Positions 1 to 5,241 of a stretch of 6,087 bases of DNA are shown here, piece by piece. The first letter of the stretch is position 1; every line of letters begins with the position of its first letter. This DNA comes from Planctomycetaceae bacterium. GTDB lineage: Bacteria; Planctomycetota; Planctomycetia; Pirellulales; UBA1268. The position numbers were made by a program, and so were the translations under genes. The notes below the pieces were generated by a model, which saw only the letters and a program-made list of their open reading frames with translations, had not been told where the DNA came from and did not search any database. The DNA is taken from contig DONH01000492.1 of the NCBI GenBank assembly GCA_003509235.1, positions 1-6,087 of the forward strand, given 5' to 3'.

Positions 1-324
1 CATTGCCTTGTCATCAATAACTGGAAACCTGACGGAGCACTTCGTCCGGCAGTCACGCTCACTGATCCCGCTAGTAGACGAAGCCTTGAAATTCTTACAG
101 ACCAACCCGGCATTCAAATATACACAGGTAATTATCTTGACTCATCACTCACAGGAAAAGATGGGACTACCTATAGACAACATGCAGCGATCTGCCTCGA
201 GACTGAATGTTTTCCTGATGCTATAAACCAAACAGAATGGCATGGGGAATGGCCATATGGTCGTCTAAATCCTGGTGAAACATATATGCACACTATGGTG
301 CATCGGTTTACCACAGGAAACTAG
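1..324 (+). CDS. galM: Aldose 1-epimerase (mutarotase), C-terminal part; 5' end outside window
   Basis: The reading frame is open from base 1 to a TAG at 322-324 and gives 107 residues. They match the end of the aldose 1-epimerase family, which interconverts the alpha and beta anomers of hexoses such as galactose and glucose, usually in the cytoplasm at the entry to the Leloir pathway. Visible family hallmarks, numbered from the first visible residue, are DPASRRSLEILTDQPGIQIY (about 22-41), the following TGNYLD, and CLETECFPDAINQ (65-77). The Glu in LET (residue 67) corresponds to the catalytic base of the family. LNPGETYMH (89-97) precedes the final beta strand. The visible part is roughly the last third of a family member of usual length (about 340 residues), and the C-terminus is complete. 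An alternative ATG at base 8 in another frame encodes nothing recognisable. Its stop overlaps that of the convergent esterase gene. Family assignment is confident; sugar specificity cannot be read. Confidence 0.94.
   Translation, partial: HCLVINNWKPDGALRPAVTLTDPASRRSLEILTDQPGIQIYTGNYLDSSLTGKDGTTYRQHAAICLETECFPDAINQTEWHGEWPYGRLNPGETYMHTMVHRFTTGN
321..324. other. Shared palindromic stop, CTAG, of two convergent genes
   Basis: The tetranucleotide CTAG holds both stop codons: TAG at 322-324 on the plus strand ends the aldose 1-epimerase, and TAG at 323-321 on the minus strand ends the esterase. The two coding regions therefore overlap by 4 bp, leaving no room for a terminator between them. Each transcript must end inside the neighbouring gene. 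Confidence 0.9.
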
Positions 325-1208
325 TTCGAGTCAGCTCCAGTCAGATAACCCATCGAGTCCATCCACTCAACGACTCGGTCGGGCCACGCATCAACAGGCA
401 GGCCCTTCTTTTTCATGCCAAAACCATGCCCACCCTTTGCGTACACATGCACCTCACAAGGGACATCGTGCTTCTTGTACTCTACGGCAAGAAGAAAACT
501 ACTACTCGCTGTCCAAGGATCATCTGCAGCATGAACGAGACACAGTGGTGGTGCTTTATCGTTCACAGTGATAGCCGAAAGGAGTGGCCCCTCAGTACCA
601 CGCTCAACAAGATAGGCCGGATAAACAGGAATAGCAAAGCTGGGTGTCGGATTTTCAACATCAAGCTTTTCATCAATTGGGTACGTGCGTTCGCTTCCAT
701 GCAAACATGTCAAAACAGTGAGATTCCCCCCTGCAGAAAAGCCAAGCATTCCGATTCGATCTGGGTCAATGCCCCATTCTTCTGCGTGATGATGAATCAT
801 GCCAAGCGATCGCTGCGCATCCTGGAGAGCAACTTCCTGTGATGATGGAACACGATACTTGAGAAGAATCGCCGTCACTCCGTGTTTCGTAAGAAATTCA
901 CAAACATCTGTACCTTCATGCTCATAGGCCAAAATCTTGTAGCCACCGCCGGGGCAAACGAGTACTGCCGCACCATTTGGATCATCCGGACGGTATACCG
1001 TCAGTTGCGGTCGAGTCACATTGGTTATCCGCAAAATTCCATTCTTGTTTGTGCGCACTTCTTGAGAAGGTTCGGCCTTCGGCCCGGAAAGCGGGACACC
1101 ATCGGGCCAAAGATCAAACACAAGTGGATCTGCCACTAAATCAAATGACATCCCAAGCACAATTATGAAACAAATACAGCAGACCAACCATGCTCTGTTT
1201 GAAAGCAT
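321..1208 (-). CDS. Exported alpha/beta hydrolase, acetylxylan-esterase-like
   Basis: This 295-residue serine hydrolase belongs to the alpha/beta-hydrolase group often annotated as acetyl esterase or xylan esterase; members remove acyl groups, typically acetyl, from polysaccharides or oligosaccharides. A hydrophobic N-terminus (about 7-20) ending near LVA-D (24-27) looks like a signal peptide, so the enzyme is probably periplasmic or secreted. The oxyanion-hole segment CPGGGY is at 85-90. The nucleophile elbow GFSAGG (156-161) gives Ser158. The acid is in HAADDP (Asp229 or Asp230, the latter more likely), and the catalytic His is His261 in KGGHGFG. The C-terminal segment around WPDRVVEWM is typical of the family. 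Length is normal. The ATG at 1208-1206 follows AAGG (1218-1215) with a 6-base spacer. It is the last of three same-strand genes, 48 bp after a sulfatase, which suggests joint removal of acetyl and sulfate groups from one glycan. The substrate is inferred from context only. Confidence 0.9.
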   Translation of the reverse strand: MLSNRAWLVCCICFIIVLGMSFDLVADPLVFDLWPDGVPLSGPKAEPSQEVRTNKNGILRITNVTRPQLTVYRPDDPNGAAVLVCPGGGYKILAYEHEGTDVCEFLTKHGVTAILLKYRVPSSQEVALQDAQRSLGMIHHHAEEWGIDPDRIGMLGFSAGGNLTVLTCLHGSERTYPIDEKLDVENPTPSFAIPVYPAYLVERGTEGPLLSAITVNDKAPPLCLVHAADDPWTASSSFLLAVEYKKHDVPCEVHVYAKGGHGFGMKKKGLPVDAWPDRVVEWMDSMGYLTGADSN

Positions 1209-1222
1209 TTTTTACCTTTTTT

Positions 1223-1241
1223 AAAAAACAAGAGCCTCTCG
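1223..1241 (-). terminator. Possible weak intrinsic terminator or attenuator between sulfatase and esterase
   Basis: On the minus strand, 16 bases after the sulfatase stop codon, CGAGAGGCTCTTG (1241-1229) can form a 5-bp stem, including one G-U pair, with a 3-base loop. It is followed at once by six T (1228-1223). This is the layout of an intrinsic terminator, but the stem is short and weak. The six T run directly into six A (1222-1217), forming a perfect 12-bp palindrome just before the esterase ribosome binding site. If active it would lower, not abolish, esterase expression. It may equally be chance in an AT-rich spacer. Confidence 0.25.
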
Positions 1242-1256
1242 AGACAATCTTATTGG

Positions 1257-2792
1257 CTATGACTTTTGCTTACCCTTCGGCTTCCTTTTCTGGCCATGTC
1301 GCGGTGGATCAACAAGTGGTACCTTCAACTCTTTTCGTAATCTATCAAGTTCTTCATGTAACTCTTTTTGTGCTTGTGCATACTGCGGCTGATCGTAAAC
1401 ATTCTTGAGTTCGTGCGCATCCTGCTTCCTATCAATAAGTGTCCAATAATTCATATCGGGCTCGTAAAAATGAAAGAGTTTGTAACGGTCTGTCACAACA
1501 CCATAGTGTTTTCGAACACTATGAGCTCCCGGAAACTCATAGTAGTGATAATAAAAGCTTTTTCGCCAATCGTCTGGCCGTCGACCAGCTAATAACGGAC
1601 CAAGGCTACTCCCATGCATATCAGAGGGAACAGATTGACCAGCAGCCTCAAGAAACGTCTCAGGAAAATCGAGTATCGAAACAATTGCATCTGACGTCGC
1701 ACCTGGCTTCGTCACGCCTGGCCACCGAACAATGCACGGCGTCGTGAGCGACTCTTCATAAATCCATCGCTTATCAAACCAACCATGTTCACCGAGATAA
1801 AACCCTTGGTCTGATGAAAACAAGACCAACGTATTTTCACTCAGTCCCGCTGAATCAAGATAATCAAGGAGTTTGCCAACAGCCTCATCAACAGCTTTTA
1901 CACAACCGAGGTAGTCGTGCATGTACCTTTGGTACCGCCATTTCACGAGATCTTTTCCAGTCAATCCCTGCTTGTGAAACTTCTCATTGCGAGGTCCGTA
2001 ATAAACATCCCACTCTTTTTTTTGCGCATCTGAAATTGTGCGGGGAGGCTCGAGTTTTGCATCGAGTGGACGAAAGGTTTTTTCGAGCGTCATGTCTTGT
2101 TCATGCTCGGCTCGACCACGACCGGAATAATCATCAAACAGTGTTTCTGGCTCTGGGAAAACACGATCGCCATTCCAACCAAGATGCCGCAAGGCTGGTG
2201 ACCATTCGCGGTGAGGCGCCTTGTGCTGGGACATAAGAAGAAATGGCTTGGATCGATCTACATCTTTCAACCAATCGATTGATAAGTCAGAAATAATATC
2301 GGTGACGTATCCTTCATGCTGAACCTGCTCACCGTTGTTAATCATCCTCGGGTTATAGTACGACCCCTGACCTGGCAGGATGTGCCAATGATCGAAACCG
2401 GTCGGATCACTCTTGAGATGCCACTTTCCAATCATGGCTGTTTGATAGCCAGCCGATTGAAGCATTTTGGCAAATGTTGGCTGCGCACCATCGAACTGAT
2501 CACCATTACAGCGAAAACCATTTATGTGCGCGTACTTGCCAGTCAAGATCGCAGCCCGACTTGGACCGCAAATAGAATTTGGGACCATGCAGCGACGGAA
2601 TAGCATTCCTTCTTTCGCTAGCCGATCAATATTTGGAGTCTCAAGTAACTTGAGAGAATTTCCATAACAACTCAGTGCCTGATTGGTGAGATCATCACAG
2701 AAAATCATCACGATATTCGGAGTCTGCTCAGCTGCTACGGGTACGCCGTGAAAGCAAACGAACAGACAGGCAAGAACTAGAAACTTTTTCAT
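1257..2792 (-). CDS. Exported type I sulfatase with C-terminal DUF4976-like region
   Basis: This 511-residue formylglycine-dependent sulfatase hydrolyses sulfate esters, probably on sugars. A signal peptide (MKKF, hydrophobic to about 16, cleavage likely after PVAA at 21) sends it out of the cytoplasm. The active-site signature is CGPSRAAILTGKY (75-87). Cys75 is the residue matured to formylglycine and Arg79 stabilises it. Metal and sulfate ligands expected for the family are present: Asp33-Asp34 in FCDDL, Lys123 and His125 in GKWHL, His190 in MSQHKAPH, Asp328-Gln329 in SSDQG, and Lys341 in FDKRW. The block from SSDQG through GEHGWFDKRWIYEES, and the C-terminal region around 425-490 (HYGVVTDRYKL, then WTLIDRKQDAHELKNVY), resemble the group containing N-acetylglucosamine-6-sulfatases and mucin-desulfating enzymes. 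That substrate is only a suggestion. The last 14 residues are strongly basic. The ATG start has a good Shine-Dalgarno sequence. It lies between another sulfatase and the esterase, all on one strand. Confidence 0.95.
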   Translation of the reverse strand: MKKFLVLACLFVCFHGVPVAAEQTPNIVMIFCDDLTNQALSCYGNSLKLLETPNIDRLAKEGMLFRRCMVPNSICGPSRAAILTGKYAHINGFRCNGDQFDGAQPTFAKMLQSAGYQTAMIGKWHLKSDPTGFDHWHILPGQGSYYNPRMINNGEQVQHEGYVTDIISDLSIDWLKDVDRSKPFLLMSQHKAPHREWSPALRHLGWNGDRVFPEPETLFDDYSGRGRAEHEQDMTLEKTFRPLDAKLEPPRTISDAQKKEWDVYYGPRNEKFHKQGLTGKDLVKWRYQRYMHDYLGCVKAVDEAVGKLLDYLDSAGLSENTLVLFSSDQGFYLGEHGWFDKRWIYEESLTTPCIVRWPGVTKPGATSDAIVSILDFPETFLEAAGQSVPSDMHGSSLGPLLAGRRPDDWRKSFYYHYYEFPGAHSVRKHYGVVTDRYKLFHFYEPDMNYWTLIDRKQDAHELKNVYDQPQYAQAQKELHEELDRLRKELKVPLVDPPRHGQKRKPKGKQKS

Positions 2793-2794
2793 AA

Positions 2795-2801
2795 CACCCC
2801 C
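2795..2801 (-). promoter_or_regulatory. Ribosome binding site of the 1257-2792 sulfatase
   Basis: On the minus strand GGGGGTG lies just before the ATG at 2792-2790 (4 bases between the G run and ATG). It can pair with the 16S anti-Shine-Dalgarno sequence over seven positions with one G-U wobble. It supports this ATG, as does the signal peptide that begins there. Confidence 0.6.
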
Positions 2802-2923
2802 ATATCAAGATTCGACATGACTTTTATTAACGTGTCACGCAAGCATAACCTTTTCAGACACAATCTGCATCGACTTGAAAGATTCTCTCCCTCGGAGACC
2901 TTTCCAACGACCACGCTATCATC
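2802..2923. other. Spacer between the two sulfatase genes
   Basis: Excluding the ribosome binding site, about 120 bp separate the two same-strand sulfatases. On the minus strand TCTCC-GAG-GGAGA (2898-2886) forms a 5-bp hairpin about 26 bases after the upstream sulfatase stop, but no T run follows, so it is a poor terminator. No convincing -35/-10 pair was found. The spacer is long enough for a separate promoter, so co-transcription of the two sulfatases is likely but not assured. Confidence 0.35.
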
Positions 2924-4324
2924 TCATCCACGCGAATCGTCATCACTTGTTGACTGCTGCCAAGGCACCTGAGCGGCCGCCTGCACGTGACGACGAAGTG
3001 CCTCCGTTAGTTCTCTTACAATGGTCCGATGCTTGTTACTCACATCGACAGATTCAAGTGGGTCATCACTCAGATTAAATAACTGAAATTTTTCAAAGGG
3101 AGTATTTTGAAGTAATTTCCAGGGGCCACGCCGAACAGCGTAGTAATCCTGCCCTTGATAAAGTTGCCCCCCTTCTCTTCGAACCCAGAAAAGAGTTCGA
3201 TCGAACGACTGCTTCTTCCCAAGGAGTGTTGGCAGTATCGACACACCGTCAATCTCATGTTCGATTGTTGCTCCAGCCGCCTCACAAAATGTCGGAAAAA
3301 GATCACTTGTTAATGCTACAAGATCACTACGTGACCCCGCCGCAATGTACCCAGGCCATACTGCACAAAACGGTACCGCAATTCCTCCCTCATACATTTC
3401 TTGCTTGAATCCACGATGAGGGCCACAGTTTGCCAGACTTCCTTTGTGCCCGCCGTTATCAGACGTAAAAACAATGAGCGTATTTTCAGCCTGCCCTGTT
3501 TTTCTCAAGCACTCAACAACACGACCGATTCCTGCATCAAGATGTTCAATGAATGCGACGAGTTCGGCCCGCACTGGATCTATGCCGGGCTCACGAGATA
3601 AAACCTTTTCAAGATACGCTAGAGGAGGTTGCACAGGAGTATGTGGCGCATTGAAGGCAAGATAGCAAAACCATGGCTGCGCTGTATCAGCCCGGGACGA
3701 TATGTACTCAGTGGCCCACTCAGTAAAAATATCTGTTGCATGCCCCTCTGGTCGAACATCAACAGTATTCAATCGCATGTAGTGCTGCTCATGACGAGTG
3801 TGAGACCAGTAGTCATCCATCATGTCTCCAAGAAATCCATGAAAATGATCAAATCCATGGTCTGTCGGACGAGATGGAGACTCGAGTCCAAGATGCCATT
3901 TACCAATGATTGCGGTGTGGTATCCAACTGCTTTTAAAGGCTTTGGAAGAAGCGTTGCATCTGGACGGAGAAAACCCCAATTATTGTCAGTGTGAGTGCG
4001 AATCACACCAGGAACCCCAACTTTGTCTGGCACCACACCGGACAGAAGGGCTGCACGAGTCGGTGAACACACCGGGCAATTTGCGTAGAAATTATCGAAC
4101 CTCATTCCTGTGGCAATCAGTGAATCCATTGCTGGAGTCTTCAGGTCGTTGGCTCCGTATGCAGCAACATCACCCCACCCTTGATCATCTGTCAAAATCA
4201 TCAGGATATTGGGCGGAGAATCAAACTCCGCTTGAGCAGCAGATGTCCCGCTGAAAACAACTAGCAATCCACTGGCCACAAAAAAGGCATGGCGTAGTTT
4301 CCGAAAAGATACGCACCGCCTCAT
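2924..4324 (-). CDS. Exported arylsulfatase A-type sulfatase
   Basis: With the start chosen here this is a 466-residue type I sulfatase that cleaves sulfate esters using a formylglycine made from Cys86 in CSPTRAALLSG (86-96); Arg90 follows. Other active-site elements are Asp46-Asp47 in LTDDQGWGD, Lys142 and His144 in GKWHL, His228 in NAPHTP, Asp289-Asn290 in TSDNGG, and Lys307 in RGFKQEMYEGG. This set is typical of the arylsulfatase A / N-acetylgalactosamine-6-sulfatase-like group common in planctomycetes; the actual substrate is unknown. The signal peptide has a basic start (MRRCVSFRKLR), a hydrophobic stretch and an AQA-E cleavage site near residue 32. The same frame also has an upstream ATG at 4345 (473 residues) and a GTG at 4390 (488 residues). 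None of the three starts has a good Shine-Dalgarno sequence, and 4324 was chosen because it gives the cleanest signal peptide. It is probably first in the three-gene minus-strand cluster. Confidence 0.94.
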   Translation of the reverse strand: MRRCVSFRKLRHAFFVASGLLVVFSGTSAAQAEFDSPPNILMILTDDQGWGDVAAYGANDLKTPAMDSLIATGMRFDNFYANCPVCSPTRAALLSGVVPDKVGVPGVIRTHTDNNWGFLRPDATLLPKPLKAVGYHTAIIGKWHLGLESPSRPTDHGFDHFHGFLGDMMDDYWSHTRHEQHYMRLNTVDVRPEGHATDIFTEWATEYISSRADTAQPWFCYLAFNAPHTPVQPPLAYLEKVLSREPGIDPVRAELVAFIEHLDAGIGRVVECLRKTGQAENTLIVFTSDNGGHKGSLANCGPHRGFKQEMYEGGIAVPFCAVWPGYIAAGSRSDLVALTSDLFPTFCEAAGATIEHEIDGVSILPTLLGKKQSFDRTLFWVRREGGQLYQGQDYYAVRRGPWKLLQNTPFEKFQLFNLSDDPLESVDVSNKHRTIVRELTEALRRHVQAAAQVPWQQSTSDDDSRG

Positions 4325-4615
4325 TTCTTCACACACTCGTTTCATAGAAACAGTTACTACACCTTTTCCTGTCCAGCAGAGACTGAACACACATGACTAA
4401 ACATGAAACACTGCTAATACCATGGCACACATCAGAACCTCTTACAACTAGCGAGCCATTATCCGAAATGAAAAGCTGACGGCACGCTCTCCACACGACC
4501 AGCCCCAAGCTTCTGACAGAAAAAACAGGTATATTCATGTGACGCCAAATCTCGTTACGGTACCTAGCCTTCAGCCCACGCGACATCTTCACCCTACATC
4601 AATCCGCTCACCACC
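4325..4615. promoter_or_regulatory. Divergent intergenic region, sulfatase cluster (-) and DJ-1-family gene (+)
   Basis: About 290 bp separate the outward-facing sulfatase and DJ-1-family genes, so promoters for both directions are expected here by position. I could not identify a convincing -35/-10 pair for either. A TATATT at about 4531-4536 is a possible -10 for the plus-strand gene, but it has no well-spaced -35. The hexamer ACATGA occurs twice (4391-4396 and 4401-4406), ten bases apart, next to the outermost possible sulfatase start. That could be an operator or chance. No riboswitch or small RNA was recognised. An 87-codon minus-strand reading frame here (4592-4329) has no recognisable protein features and was not called. 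Confidence 0.4.
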
Positions 4616-4619
4616 GAGG
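4616..4619 (+). promoter_or_regulatory. Ribosome binding site of the DJ-1/PfpI-family gene
   Basis: GAGG at 4616-4619, followed by five bases and then ATG at 4625, is a standard Shine-Dalgarno arrangement and fixes the start of the DJ-1/PfpI-family gene. Confidence 0.65.
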
Positions 4620-4624
4620 AAACC

Positions 4625-5215
4625 ATGTTTGCCAGACCTGAAAATGAGCACTCCACTAGTGAGGTTCTAATTGTTATTGGTGATGCTTCTGAAACAGTAG
4701 ACACGCTTTACCCATTCTTCCGCCTCCAAGAAGCTGGCTTCCAACCACATGTCATTGCACCAGAAAGGCGTTTGCACCAAATGGTTTTACACGAAGTACG
4801 ACCTGGCTGGACGATTACCAAAGAATGGGAGGGCTACCAGATCATGGCAGACGCTGCATTTGCAGACATCGACCCCGAAAATTATCAGGGTATTTTTTTC
4901 AGTGGAGGCCGCGCCCCGGAATACATTCGCTACGATACTGACCTTATCCGAATCACGCAGCACTTTTTCAGTGCAGACAAACCTGTGGCAAGTGTGTGCC
5001 ATGGCGTTGAAATACCCGCTTACGCAGACTGTGTACGAGGGCGACGCATGACAACGGTCGCGAAGTGCCGTCATGAACTTGAATCGGCAGGAGGTATTTT
5101 TGTCGATGCCCCCTGTGTTGTCGATAAGAATCTCGTAAGCGGCCGAACCTATCTCGACAGCGGCTTATTCGTTGGACCTTGGATAAAATTGCTCGAGACA
5201 TCTCGCGATGCGTGA
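4625..5215 (+). CDS. DJ-1/PfpI-family protein (class I glutamine amidotransferase-like)
   Basis: This 196-residue protein has the DJ-1/PfpI fold signature throughout and no signal peptide, so it is probably cytoplasmic. Key residues are visible. Glu23, in SETVDTLYP, aligns with the ETV of human DJ-1 that contains its active-site Glu18. FSGGRAPEYIR (92-102) is the family glycine-rich loop. SVCHG (123-127) holds the nucleophile Cys125 at the elbow, followed by His126 as in PfpI. The tail (FVDAPCVVDKNLVSGRTYLDSG) matches the family C-terminus. Reported activities include intracellular protease, chaperone and debated glyoxalase or protein deglycase functions, so the reaction cannot be assigned. 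The resemblance is to the PfpI-like branch that has RPGWT and EWEGY-type segments before the glycine-rich loop. Length is normal. It is transcribed away from the sulfatases and towards the flavoenzyme gene, ending 26 bp short of that gene's stop, with no terminator visible. Confidence 0.92.
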   Translation: MFARPENEHSTSEVLIVIGDASETVDTLYPFFRLQEAGFQPHVIAPERRLHQMVLHEVRPGWTITKEWEGYQIMADAAFADIDPENYQGIFFSGGRAPEYIRYDTDLIRITQHFFSADKPVASVCHGVEIPAYADCVRGRRMTTVAKCRHELESAGGIFVDAPCVVDKNLVSGRTYLDSGLFVGPWIKLLETSRDA

Positions 5216-5241
5216 GATTGGCCATCCACCCGCAAAACAAC

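Noticed and set aside
426..842. 138-codon plus-strand reading frame opposite the esterase gene
   Set aside because: Antisense shadow of a gene with full catalytic motifs; its translation matches no family I recognise.
1814..2236. 140-codon plus-strand reading frame opposite the sulfatase gene
   Set aside because: Antisense shadow of a well-supported sulfatase, with no recognisable protein features.
2760..2792. Possible lipoprotein signal in the 1257-2792 sulfatase (Cys9 in the leader)
   Set aside because: The residues before Cys9 do not fit a good lipobox, and the Cys is too close to the N-terminus. A normal signal peptidase I site after PVAA fits better.
2831..2839. Short palindrome CGTG-T-CACG upstream of the second sulfatase
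   Set aside because: Only four base pairs per arm with no extension; too short to call an operator or hairpin.
4391..4406. Direct repeat ACATGA with ten-base spacing, a possible operator
   Set aside because: Two six-base copies in an AT-rich intergenic region are expected by chance, and no dyad symmetry or further copies support it. It is noted in the intergenic entry only.
4329..4592. 87-codon minus-strand reading frame filling the divergent intergenic region
   Set aside because: No recognisable domain, signal peptide or membrane segment. It overlaps the N-terminal coding part of the sulfatase in another frame, and its composition looks random.
5216..5241. Terminator between the DJ-1-family gene and the flavoenzyme gene
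   Set aside because: The 26-bp gap has no inverted repeat or T run on either strand.
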